From Tenrec ecaudatus (Eukaryota; Chordata; Mammalia; Afrosoricida; Tenrecidae), in assembly GCF_050624435.1 (NCBI RefSeq), contig NC_134530.1, positions 148,094,721-148,158,720 on the forward strand: a DNA stretch of 64,000 bases, in the 5' to 3' direction. How positions within the stretch are numbered: the first letter of the stretch is position 1; the number at the start of each line of letters is the position of its first letter. Both the position numbers and the translations under genes were made by a program. Below are positions 22,640 to 32,433 of this stretch, piece by piece. The notes under the pieces are model-generated. The model saw only the letters and a list, made by a program, of their open reading frames with translations, was not told the DNA's origin and ran no database searches.

Positions 22640-24215
22640 AGGAATGTATGTGTTGTTGGGTAAGCAGGACCTGGGATATGGTTTATGACACATCTTTCCC
22701 TCTATTTAACAGAGAGAGATTTGTCTGCTCTGTATCAGGATCCCCGTTTGACTTGTGACTAACTGTATGTCTTGTGTGTGTGTGTGTTTAGCTATACAAG
22801 ACAGGCATGATAGACAATGTTGCTGAGCGACTGGACTGATGGTTCTTGGGGGTAAGGAGGGTGTAGGTGTTCAGGTCATGTTTGTTCAATTGATTTGTAT
22901 CTGAGAGGAACTACTGAGAGGTGAACTATGGGTAAACATCAGTGGTTCTCAACCTTCGTAATGCCGCAACCTTTTAATATAGTTCCTCATGTTGTGGTGA
23001 ACCTCCCAAGCATAAAATTGTTTTCATTACTACCTCATAACTGTAATTTTCCTACTGTTATGAATAATAATGTAAATATCCGAATTGGGTGACTGACCCC
23101 TATGAAAGGGTCATTTGACCCCCAAAGGGGTCACGACCCACAGGTTAAGAACCCCTAGATAAACAGAATAGCAAGGTATGAGGGGAAAAAAAGAGGAAAG
23201 AAGAAAAAATATTTTAAAAATATAAATATATGTGTATTTGCTTATATATGTATATATATGCAAATGCAACAAAGCAGATGAACTTTGGGCCTCTACTTAA
23301 ATCTTACCTCAGTACAAGAACAGTTTGTTCTAATAATGTGGCATTCTATGATACTCACCTTCCTGACACGATCACTGAAGACAAAATGGATGCATAAGTA
23401 AATGTGGTGAAGAAAGCTGATAGTGCCCATCTGGTGTCCTAAAGGTTTGTAGTTAAACAAGAGCCCATCTAGCAGGGAAGCAACAAAGCCCACATGGAAG
23501 AAGCACACCAGCCTGTGTGATGATGAGCTATCGGTGGGAAGAGGTATCAGAAGTTCCAAGACAAGTAACCAAATCGATGTGAAGGGGCGTGGATGTAGAG
23601 GAGACCCAAAACGCACTTTTAAGATAATTGGACAGTCCCTCCCAGAAGGATGATAAATACACAGTTTGGTGTGGCACTGATGAACCACATAAACTATCTT
23701 CCAGTTATTTAATACTTCTTCCCCTTACCATTATGGTTTTTATTTATTTTACCTCATTAATCATGTTAGATTTGAGTATGTTCATTTGCATTTTTGAGAT
23801 TATTTGATACATGAAAGTCAAGCTAGATAACCCTTCAGAAAGAGGAGCAGGAGTAATGGTTCCCTAAGGGTATGGGAAGGGAAGGGGGGGGGGAGAACAG
23901 GGAGCTGGTAGCATTGATTAGTGTATAACCACACTCGATGACTCTGAACACAGAAGTGTATGTGAATGGATATATTGGATTATGTAAGATATAGCACACA
24001 AAAAAACTATTATAGAAAAAATAGAATAAGGGTTCCTGGGATGGTGGGGGAGGGAGGGGCAAAGGGGCGCTGATATCAAGGAGTTCAAGAAGAAAGAAAA
24101 AAAATGTTCTGTAACTGACTGTGGGAGCACTAGTGCAATACTGCTTGATGTGATTGAACTGTGGAATGTTATCGTATCTGTACGTGCTCCCAATAAAATG
24201 ATTTAAAAAATAAAT
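22640..24215 (+). mobile_element. Older young-LINE-family relative, copy G
   Basis: Same architecture as copy F but clearly more diverged. Ends CCCAATAAAATGATTTAAAA at about 24212. SPIN copy 1 is nested inside it at 22940-23158, so the SPIN activity is later than this LINE subfamily. Confidence 0.78.
22940..23158 (+). mobile_element. SPIN-type hAT transposon, non-autonomous, copy 1
   Basis: Starts CAGTGGTTCTCAACCTTCG and ends in the inverse, GACCCACAGGTTAAGAACCCC. Interior phrases match the SPIN/URR1 pattern I recall: 'ttcctcatgttgtggtgaa', 'gctgttatgaat'-type centre, and 'ggtcatttgacccccaaag'. The 8-bp flanks GTAAACAT and ATAAACAG agree at 6 of 8, as expected for a hAT target duplication. 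It is inserted in an old LINE copy. Confidence 0.88.
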
Positions 24216-24313
24216 AATGAAGTTCATTCTTTTCCCAGGTTAGATGAGTATGTTTCAATATCACTGTGTTTTATATGTGGTCTAATGCAGCTCATATGCT
24301 ATATTTGTCCATG

Positions 24314-24351
24314 GTTTCCGGAGTGTAGTGGTTATCATGTTCGCCCCACAC
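24314..24351 (+). pseudogene. Truncated tRNA-Val(CAC) pseudogene (5' half)
   Basis: About 38 nt match the 5' half of mammalian tRNA-Val(CAC) with roughly three mismatches: acceptor strand GTTTCCG, the D-arm A box TAGTGGTTATCA, and the anticodon arm GTTCGCCCCACAC with anticodon CAC. The match stops at the 3' side of the anticodon loop. The variable loop, T arm and B box are missing, so it cannot be a functional gene. A SINE starts about 20 bp downstream. Confidence 0.65.
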
Positions 24352-24365
24352 ATGTACGGCATTTG

Positions 24366-24582
24366 CATAGAGGAGCCCCAGTGGCACTGTGGGTAACGTG
24401 CTCAGCTGGTTACTAACGGAAAGATCAGGGGCTTGAACCCATCAGTGGCTCTGTGGGGAGGAAATGTGCCAGTCCGCTTTCACAAAGATGGACAACCTGG
24501 ATACCCTGTAGGGCAGTTCCATTTGCCTGCAGGGTTCCTGTGTGTCAGAATTGACTCTGAACAACAAGCTCTAGCATATGTT
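24366..24582 (+). repeat. AfroSINE, full length
   Basis: Starts GAGGAGCCCCAGTGGCACTG and ends 'gtcagaattgactctgaaca'. Lies just after the tRNA-Val fragment. Confidence 0.85.
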
Positions 24583-25084
24583 ACCATAGTCAAATGCTCT
24601 CTCTCCTTTCTTTTGACAATAGAGTGAAATTCTGGAACGCTTCGACTTACCTATTATTATCCAGATGACATGGTTTGCTGTGGAGCACGGGTTTCCAACG
24701 ACAATACTGAAGACAGGAGGTTCAGCCGGGAGACCCTGTAGGGGCGCAGGTAAAGCTGGCTGGGACTTAGACTGATGTGGCTGGTGGAGACGGAGCTGGA
24801 CTGAGCCTATCAGTTTCAAGATCTGTTTTAAATCTGAGAGGTGGTTGGGTGGGAGGTATTGGAGAATAAAGGAAAGAAAAGACCACCCCCCCAAAGAGAT
24901 CCAGATTTCTAGCGGCAGATTTTGCTTGAATAAATACTAGTTCCTATTATCATTCATAGGGTCAAAATGGGTTGGGAATTAACTATTAGCAGTGATTGTT
25001 TTTTTAAACAAAATGATATAATAACCCCTTCTTTAGTAGGAAAAAGCATGATGGAAGAAGAGCTAGAAAGAGACAAAAACCATC

Positions 25085-25238
25085 TAATGCCGTGACCCTT
25101 TAATACAGTTCCTCATGTAGTGGTGTACCCCAACCATAAACTTATTTTTGTTGCTACTTCATAACTATAATTTTGCTACTGTTATGAATCAGGCGACCCC
25201 TGTGAAAGGGGTCGTGACACACAGGTTGAGAACCGCTG
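25085..25238 (+). mobile_element. SPIN-type hAT transposon, non-autonomous, copy 2 (left end missing)
   Basis: Reads 'aatgccgtgaccctttaata', then the same body as copy 1, and ends in ACACAGGTTGAGAACCGCTG. The first ~17 bp of the left terminal repeat are absent, and the centre is shorter. Confidence 0.85.
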
Positions 25239-25307
25239 ATCTATAAAGAAAGATCTGGGCTGATGGAGTGGATGAGGAGATACGTTAACAATGGTTAACA
25301 ACAAAAA

Positions 25308-25384
25308 TGGGGCTTCGAAAAGTCTGTGGAAAAATGGAATCAAAGATGATGGGATTTCCCCACAAACTGTTTGAAGCCCATCTC
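25308..25384. mobile_element. Palindromic MITE, copy 1
   Basis: Near-palindrome of about 77 bp: GGGGCTTCGAAAAGTCTGTG... answered by CACAAACTGTTTGAAGCCC. No coding capacity. Mariner-type miniature element by structure. Confidence 0.7.
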
Positions 25385-25430
25385 TAATTTATTCAGCATC
25401 GCTTCTATTTCGGGCACTGAACTAGGCATT

Positions 25431-25630
25431 CCAACTCGCTCTCGGCCATCAAGCTGATTCTGACTCACAGGGACCCCGTGAGCCAGAGTAGAACTCCCTG
25501 TGGGGCTCAGAGACTGCAAGTCTCTGCAGGAACAGAACCCCCCCTGTCTGCCCAGGAGGGCTGGTAGTTTCAAACTGATGACTTTGAGGTTAGCAGGGCA
25601 ACACAAAACCCACTGTGGCTCCAGGGCTCC
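25431..25630 (-). repeat. AfroSINE, antisense, full length
   Basis: 'tcaagctgattctgactcac' to 'actgtggctccagggctcc'. Confidence 0.87.
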
Positions 25631-25731
25631 TTGTAGTGGGCACTGAGGATCTAAAGTGAATAAACAATTGGCTTAGTTAAGAAAGAGAACGTGCTATACC
25701 TCTATCTTCACTTCTATGTGTCTGCTGGCTT

Positions 25732-25882
25732 GGTAGCAGTGGGTACAGCACTCTCAGATGCCAGCAGAAAGTGAGGTAGTCCTGCTTCAGTAAAGATTTA
25801 TAGCCTAGGAAACCCAATGGGGCAATCCCACTCTGCCCTTATGGTTGCTATGAGTTGTCATCCCCTCAAAGGCGATGGGTTT
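25732..25882 (+). repeat. AfroSINE 3' two-thirds
   Basis: 'gatttatagcctaggaaacc' and 'tatggttgctatgagttgtc'. Confidence 0.72.
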
Positions 25883-26603
25883 AGCCTTAAGTCTGTAGCT
25901 ACGTCATTGCAGTGGACTGTGGGTCTAGAATTTAAGTGGGAAACACTAAGGGCTCAGGAAAGCCAGAGAAGTCTCTATAAAGGAAGAGCCTGGAAGGAAA
26001 GTAGAATTGTATAAATAAGCATAAACATGAATTTCCCAGTTCCTGAAAGTGGGATCATTTCCTGCAGCCAGCCTATGGAGAAACTATTGCCGAGACGGGA
26101 AATGTTGGAGGTAGTTAGGCTGGGGCCTGAATGTGGACCCTAAAATGGTAGGACAAAAAATGTGAACTTTAAGAATCAATTGAGAGTCATTTATTTTATA
26201 TTTTAGAAAATAGGGAATTAGATATATTTTATAAAGCATTTGAAAAAACACACAGTATGAAAGAAAAACCAAGACAGAGCATAGTCTTTTGTTGTAGAAG
26301 AAAGCTAACAGCATGTCTATTCTTTGAAGAGACAATTCTGGTGACGTGATTTGGGGCTGAGAGGGGAGAGGCTGGAGGGCTCTGGAAATGGGTGGTGGGG
26401 TGATTGTAATAGTAGGGGTGAGAGATGGAGGTCAAGCAATGACTGGAATGGAAGGGAGGGAGAGTGAGAAAGCAAGATCTGAGTCAGCCCTTGGAGAATG
26501 TGACTGGTTGGACATGGGAGGAAAGAAAGCAGAGTGAGTAACCCTGGGATTTCTAGTTTGGAGAATAGAATCAGATTTGTTAGCTAAGACTTACTGGCAG
26601 TGG
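25883..26603. other. Unassigned stretch
   Basis: No gene, RNA or repeat recognised; AT-rich in the middle. Confidence 0.6.
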
Positions 26604-26812
26604 GCTTATTTTATTCATCATGTTATTGGGAGCTCTTACAGATATTATAACAGTCCATCATTTAATTAGATCAAGCATAATTGTACAATTGCTACCACCA
26701 TCAGTTTCAAAACATTTTCTTCCTTCTTGAACTCTTTGATATCAGCTCTCCTTTATCCCCTTCCTCCCCACCCTGCCCCCCAGGAACCCTTATTATGATA
26801 TTATTCAAGGGG

Positions 26813-27964
26813 GACCAAAATCCCCAGAACTGATCGGGCATAGTGGAGCTTTCGTGGTACTTATTTTTCCAACCAGGCGAGCCTTGAGCAACTGCTCTGA
26901 CTCAGTATAGCCAGTGGTGTCACCTAGGAAGGCTCTAGCTGGTCACGGTGAATATTTTCCCTAAAAGCAGTTTTGTTCAAACCTCACTTTTTTGCGATGG
27001 CTGATTTAAGAGAACAGTGTGCAGTTGTGAAATTTTGTTTCCTTTTTGGGAAAAATGCTGCAGAAACTGTTGTGATGATGAATACAGTTTACAAGGACAG
27101 CGTATGGGGAAAACTCAAGTGCATGAGTGGTTTTCTCTTTTCAATAAAGGTGAAATGTCAATTGATGACAAACCTTGTTCTGATCGTCCATCAACTTCCA
27201 AAACAGATGAAAATGTCAACTTGTAGGACATTTGGAGTTCATTCCACTAGGTAAGACTGTTAATCACACTTTCTATCTAGAGGTTCTGAAAAGATTGTGT
27301 AACAGTGTGTGACAAAAAGGCCTGACTTGTGGCAGACAGGGACTGGTTTTGCCACAACAACAATGCACCTGCTCACGCAGCAGCACAAGCCATCTCAGTG
27401 TGCCAGTTTTGGGGAAAGAAACAGCATGCCTCTCTTGCCCCATGCACTTTCCTCACCTGATCTTGCTCTGCACAACTTTTCTTCGTGTCTGTGAATGAAG
27501 AGGGACCTGACAGGACGATTTGACAAAGTAGAGGGGTAAAGAAAAAAAACGAGGGAGGTGCTGTCAGCCATCCAAACCAGATGTTTGAAAATGTTTTTAA
27601 GAAAGGAATCACAGATTTGACAAATGCATTATGCAATGGAGAGTACTTTGAAGGTGATAAGGTTGTTTTGTAAAACAACTTAAAGGGTGGAGTGGAAAGG
27701 GGGAACTGATGTTGGACAGTGTAAGACCTGACAAAATAATAATTATGAATTATCAAGGGTACACGAGGGAAGGAGAAGCAGAGAGTGAGGGGAAAATGAT
27801 GAGCTGATATCAAGGGCTCAAGTAGAAAGCAAATGTTTTGAGAATGATGATGGCAACAAATGTATAAACATGCTTGACACAGTGATGTATGCATGGATTG
27901 TGATAAAAGTTGTATGAGGCCCCAATAAAATGATTTTTTTAATTTCCATTTTGGGGGTACCCCT
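26813..27964 (+). pseudogene. Degraded mariner transposon, copy 2, with LINE insertion
   Basis: Same family as copy 1. Starts MADLREQCAVVKFCF at 26997 and preserves the KNAAETVVMMNTVYKDS segment that copy 1 lacks. The central transposase is deleted (jump near 27225 to the region of GQTVN). Both ends are visible: AAGGGGGACC at the left, GGGGGTACCCC(TA) at the right (27953-27964). A young LINE fragment (27685-27940) sits between the transposase and the right end. Confidence 0.85.
27685..27940 (+). mobile_element. Young LINE family copy I, inside mariner copy 2
   Basis: About 255 bp of the family 3' end, with tail CCCCAATAAAATGATTTTTT, opposite in orientation to the LINE that hosts the mariner. 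Confidence 0.85.
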
Positions 27965-28700
27965 ATACATATAAATTTTTTCTGTATCTTACACCATCCA
28001 GTGTATCAATTCACCTGCAATTCTGTTATTTGTTCCACTCAAGTGGGGTTGTATAGTCATTATTGATATCAGGTCCCTCTTCCCCACCCCTCTTCCGGTA
28101 CCCTCAGGGAATCATTACTCCCATTATTGTTTCTGAAGGGTGATCTACCTTGATTTTCATGCATCAAACAATCTTAATTATACAAATGAACATACACAGG
28201 ACTTACAAGATTAATGAGGTAAAAGAAAGACCATGCTAGTAAGGGGAGGAAATATTAAAGAACAAGAGGATAGTTAGGTGTTTCATCAGTGCTATACCAC
28301 TCCCTAGATTTAGCATCTCTTCCATGTGGCCCTTCTGTGGGGGAGTTTATCTTACAGGTGGGTTTTGGGTCTCCCTTTGTCCAGGCTCCTTCCCGTCAAT
28401 TTGATTGCTTGTTTTGGATCTTCTGATACTAGTCGAAACCTCGTGATCGCACAAGCTGGTGTGCTTCTTCCATGTCGGCTTATTTGTTTCCCTGCTAGAT
28501 GGCCACTTGTTTAACTTCACGTCTTTAAGTCCCCAGAGGCTATATCTTTTAATAGCTGGGAACCATCAGCTTTCTTCACCACATTTGCTTATGAACCCAT
28601 TTGTTTTCAGTGATTGTGTTAGGAAAGTTCAGTATTATATACTGCCATCTTATTAGAAAAAAACATTCTTGTACTGAGGTAAATTTCAGTAGAGTCCCAA

Positions 28701-28833
28701 AGTCCATCAGGCTAGCAACTCAACATAGGGTTTCAGAGGCTATGATTTTTTCCCATAAATCCTTATGGGAACAGATAGACTCATCTTTTTGTTAGCGGCC
28801 CAACACTTATCCAACAATGCTACCAGGGCTCCT
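28701..28833 (-). repeat. AfroSINE, antisense, 5' half
   Basis: Ends 'aacaatgctaccagggctcc', the inverted SINE head. Confidence 0.72.
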
Positions 28834-28849
28834 TTATCTATCTATGACT

Positions 28850-29000
28850 TAACTCATGCCAGTGAGTCAATTCCAACTTACAGTGACCCTACAGAGGGTT
28901 TCTGAGACAAGACATTGTAAATATTTCTGGGAAGAGAGACCCTCATCTTTCTCCCTCAGAGTGACTAGTGGGTTTGAACTACTGACTTTGTGGTTAACTT
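28850..29000 (-). repeat. AfroSINE, antisense
   Basis: 'cagtgagtcaattccaactt' to 'ggtttgaactactgactttg'; lies directly after the preceding antisense copy. Confidence 0.78.
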
Positions 29001-29221
29001 TGACTAATGGAGAGTAAAGTTCTCAGATAATGGGATATAGGGCAGCTAAATAGCTAAGGTTTATACAAAGGTCTGCAAGGAGATATTCAAAGAGGTTTTT
29101 TTTTACGAGTCTGAAGCTGAGATATCACTCTGCTTTATAGATCACACTGAATTCTGAAAACGTGGCCTAGTTACTTTGACACCTCAAAGGATTGATCAGA
29201 CAATTCTAGAGCCAAACCAAA

Positions 29222-29424
29222 AAGCAGCTCACTGCTGTCGAGTCAGCACTGACTCACAGCGGCCCCCGTAGGACAGGGTAGAACTGTGCCTGTGAGATAC
29301 TGAGGCTGTTAACTGCTTAAGGGAATAAGAAGCCCCGCCTTCCTCCTTAGAAGCTGCTGCTGTTTGGACCGCCCACCGTGTAGAGCGCAGCCCAGTGAAT
29401 AACCACTAAGCCACCAGACCACCT
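29222..29424 (-). repeat. AfroSINE, antisense, full length
   Basis: 'gctgtcgagtcagcactgac' to 'aaccactaagccaccagacc'. Confidence 0.87.
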
Positions 29425-29492
29425 CTAAATCTAGGGCAATGATTACAAAAGCCTTGTTTTATTATTAATGAGATTAATTCCTAAAGCCTTTA

Positions 29493-29880
29493 TAAAATAC
29501 ATACTTGAGACATCTAGTTGGGTATATGGGGGCTTATTATACTACTCTCTCTCCAGTGTATATTACCATTGTTCATATGACAAAATAATAATAATTTATA
29601 AATTATCAAGGGTTCATGAGGGAGCGCGGAGTGTGGAGGGAGGGGAAAAATGTGGAGTTGATACCAAGGTTTCAAGTGGAAAGCAAATTTTTGAGAATTA
29701 TGATGGCAACAAATGTACAAAAGTGCTTGACAAAATGGATGGCTTGTGATAAGAGTTGTATGAGCCCCCAATAAAATGATTAAAAAATAATAAAATAAAA
29801 TACATACTTGAGAAATCTAGTTGGACATATGGGGGCTTATATTATTCTCTCTTCAGTGTATATTAACATTGTTCATAAGA
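29493..29880. repeat. Long direct repeat flanking LINE copy K
   Basis: Arms 29493-29580 and 29796-29880 share 'taaaatacatacttgaga', 'atatgggggcttat' and 'cagtgtatatta' with roughly 10% mismatch plus a small indel. Confidence 0.88.
29581..29795 (+). mobile_element. Young LINE family copy K, with long flanking duplication
   Basis: 215 bp from 'caaaataataataatttata' to the A-rich tail. It is flanked by a duplication of about 85-88 bp (29493-29580 and 29796-29880), far longer than an ordinary target-site duplication. Confidence 0.85.
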
Positions 29881-30529
29881 GAAAAAGGTTTTAAAGAAAA
29901 ATATTTAGGTAATTTCATCACTTAGGGAGTAAGATAACTTCTCACTCATGATTTATTGAGTATCTACTATGTGCCAGGGACTATACTAGCCAATTTAGGG
30001 AGCACAAAGGTATTTGTGTACATAAGTGTGTCAGAGAGGTAAAAATAACGTGCGGATGGAATTAAAAGCTGAGATGGACTTGAGCTGGACTGATCTATAC
30101 TATTTATTGGGGAAAACACAAGGTAGAGAACATACATTTTTAATCAGTCCACTTGGCATAACTTCACAGGGAGCTTTAAAGCCATAATCCAGAGAGGTAG
30201 TAAGATGTCCCCTTTCTCTGTAGGGTTACTGCCTATGCCCAGTTTCTGACCGGAGGTTGTGAAGCCTATACAGCAATCAGGGGAAGGAGACTAAGGGTGA
30301 AATGCACTATGCCATCTTGGCTTTAAGTTTGGTTTGGATTAGAGTCTTGCATGGAACCCACATTCCAGGAATCATTTCAGTATTATATATTATGGATACT
30401 ACATAAGGTACTATAGATTGATGTAATTTAGATGTCACTTTGAAAAAGGAAGAGTAGATTCTTTCCAAAATTATGTTTTTAAAGGCATAGGAAAGTTTGA
30501 TTTCCTAGGACAACTCATGATGCAGGTAT

Positions 30530-30670
30530 CGTTTGTCTTTTGAACCCAGGTTTTTAATCCAAGAGTCAGAAAACCCACAAGCAAATGACAGCCTGGCCTC
30601 TACTTCAGCATGACATGATTTAACCTCTCTAGGCACGTTTCCTCCAGCTGTAACTGATCTGCCCATTTTG
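30530..30670 (+). repeat. MIR-like fragment upstream of LRIG2
   Basis: 'gcctggcctctacttcagca' and 'taacctctctaggcacgttt'. Confidence 0.55.
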
Positions 30671-30794
30671 TAGCCATTGTGGAACCAAGCAAGGCAATAG
30701 GTGCAAATGCTCCTTGGAAGGTACAAACCATATTACCTGCAGGTGGATGCATGGCGAACTCTGTGTGCTCCACAAGGTTTTCAATCGCTGATTT

Positions 30795-30930
30795 TTCGGA
30801 AGTAGGACACCAGTGGGAGAAAGCTGAGGCTTTCTACTCTGGTGAAGAGTTAACACCCAAAGGGGCAAGTTCTACCCTGCCCTCTATGGCCACTGTGAAT
30901 CAGAATTGAGTTGATGGCAGCAAGTATAAT
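30795..30930 (+). repeat. AfroSINE 3' two-thirds
   Basis: 'acaccagtgggagaaagctg' to 'atcagaattgagttgatggc'. Confidence 0.75.
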
Positions 30931-30964
30931 CTGTGCAGTAGAGAACATCAGACCTTGCTTCTGA

Positions 30965-31045
30965 GGTGTTTTTGGATTGACTCGAACCTCCAACCTTTCG
31001 GTTAGCAGCCCAGCATGCCAACCACTTGCACAACCAACATTAGTA
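30965..31045 (-). repeat. AfroSINE, antisense, 5' part
   Basis: 'cctttcggttagcagcccag' is the inverted tRNA-derived body. Confidence 0.72.
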
Positions 31046-31389
31046 TTCTTAAACGTCTTACTCATCACCTGGGATATAATACACGACTAAGTGAGTGGAA
31101 AAACTTCACTGCAATTTCCAGAATCTCGGCTCCAGAGTAAATTTTGGAGAATGTCGCACCAGGCTTCACTTTGCTGACTGCTTAACGAATACCCTTTAAA
31201 ATCAGCCTATCTCCCTTGCTTTTCTAAGGGAGTTATTCAGGACAGCATCCTCCAAAAGAAAGGAAGGAACGGTATTCTTGCCCACATTATTGAATTCCAC
31301 GCTCTAATAGTAGTGGGGGCGGGTGCATAGATTAAGACTAATCAGGACCCCGTCTTCAGGAGTTTATTGGCCCACCAACAGATAGGGAT
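31046..31389. other. Intergenic DNA before the CpG island
   Basis: Single-copy-looking, no coding signal. CpG density climbs from about 31300 on. Confidence 0.6.
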
Positions 31390-32194
31390 TACGTATGTGT
31401 GGTCGGAGTGGGCGTGGTCGCCCCTTGCAGGACTGCACGAACAGCAGACGACCGGCAGGGGGCAGACGCGGCTGCCTAGCTCCGGGCTGGAGGCTGACCT
31501 GGCTAACGCCGGATGGCAGGAAGCGCAGGAGGCTCCAGATTCAAGGCCGTGCCTTGGAAGGGAAGGCAGCCCTTCGGTAATTCTTCTTTGTTGGGGTCCA
31601 GAAACGACAAAAGATCCTCGCCTACCATTGGAGTCTATACACCCACAGTCGCAACTTCCACCCCAAGCGCTGCGCCCAGTCGCTCCCCTTAAAGGAGCCT
31701 GTGCACTCCAGCGGATGGACGGTGACGGAGGTCTAGAAGGGCCCCCAAGTGCCAGACACCTGACGGGCTCCCTCCCGAGTAGCTCTTCTGGCCCCTAGCC
31801 CCGCCCCCACCGCTCATTGAGCCCCGCCCCCACCTCCTCCTTGAGCCCCGCCCCCACCTCCTCCTTGAGCCCCGCCCCCACCTCCTCCTTGAGCCCCGCC
31901 CCCACCGCCTCATTGAGCCCCGCCCCGACGCAATCTCAGGCTGTAGCCTGGATTGGCTGGCTCCTGTGCGTGAGGACGTTGCGTCGTGGGGCGGATCGAG
32001 GCGGGGTGTCCGTAAGGCCTCTCAGTCGCCTCTCCCTGGACACTGCTTGCATCCGTCCCTCCTTTGCCTTCAGCGGGGACAAGGGACAGCGGGGGCTTCT
32101 AGTGGTCCCGCCGGGCGCCAAACGCCTCTGCCGAGCTGCCTCTTCTAGCTGGCGGCTCTTCTCGGACCCAGTCCGCGTCTGGGGGGGGTGGAAA
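31390..32194 (+). promoter_or_regulatory. LRIG2: LRIG2 CpG-rich promoter and 5' UTR
   Basis: GC- and CpG-rich DNA that runs into exon 1, in contrast to the AT-rich flanks. It holds repeated GC boxes (31797-31930), an inverted CCAAT box (GATTGG at 31951) and no TATA box near the ATG, which suggests a dispersed CpG-island promoter. The transcription start cannot be fixed by eye; it probably lies between about 31950 and 32190. The human locus has a divergent non-coding transcript from this promoter; nothing here proves or excludes one. Confidence 0.75.
31797..31930 (+). repeat. 24-bp GC-box minisatellite in the LRIG2 promoter
   Basis: Five tandem units starting at 31797 (23 bp), 31820, 31844, 31868 and 31892 (24 bp each), plus a partial sixth at 31916. 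Each carries AGCCCCGCCCCC, a perfect Sp/KLF GC box. Units 2-4 are identical by eye; units 1 and 5 differ in the CCGC(C)TCATTG end. The array lies about 265-400 bp upstream of the start codon. Confidence 0.95.
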
Positions 32195-32433
32195 ATGGCG
32201 CCGGCGCCCCAAGGCATTCGGCAAGAGCCGCTGCTGGGGCATCGGTCCGAACCGCTTCCCTGGCTCCTCTTGCTCGCTCAGGCCGTCCTGCTCCTGCTGC
32301 CGCCCGCCCAGGCAGGCCTCTGCCCGGTGCCCTGCTCCTGCCACCCGCCTCTGCTGGACTGCAGCCGCAGGAAAGTGCCCGCGTCGAGCTGGAGGGCACT
32401 GTCGGGCCCGCTGCCCGCACACACCGCCAGCCT
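32195..32433 (+). CDS. LRIG2: LRIG2 coding exon 1: signal peptide and LRR N-cap
   Basis: Encodes residues 1-79 plus two bases of codon 80. The ATG sits in a strong Kozak context (A at -3, G at +4). The hydrophobic core PWLLLLAQAVLLLLPPAQA (residues 22-40) is the signal peptide, with cleavage likely after Ala40. Cysteines 43, 47, 49 and 56 form the CxxxCxC...C pattern of an LRRNT cap. The donor is GTGAGT at 32434. The frame stays open upstream to 31817 without a stop, but that part is minisatellite and promoter DNA; the ATG at 32195 is chosen by its match to the family N-terminus. Confidence 0.95.

Larger units (their letters stand above)
26604..28700 (-). mobile_element. Young LINE family copy H/J, split by mariner copy 2
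   Basis: The part 26604-26812 ends at 'aggaacccttattatga' and the same element resumes at 27965 with 'taaattttttctgtatctta', exactly the neighbouring segments of the family. The mariner between them therefore inserted into this LINE. The body continues to about 28700. Confidence 0.82.
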
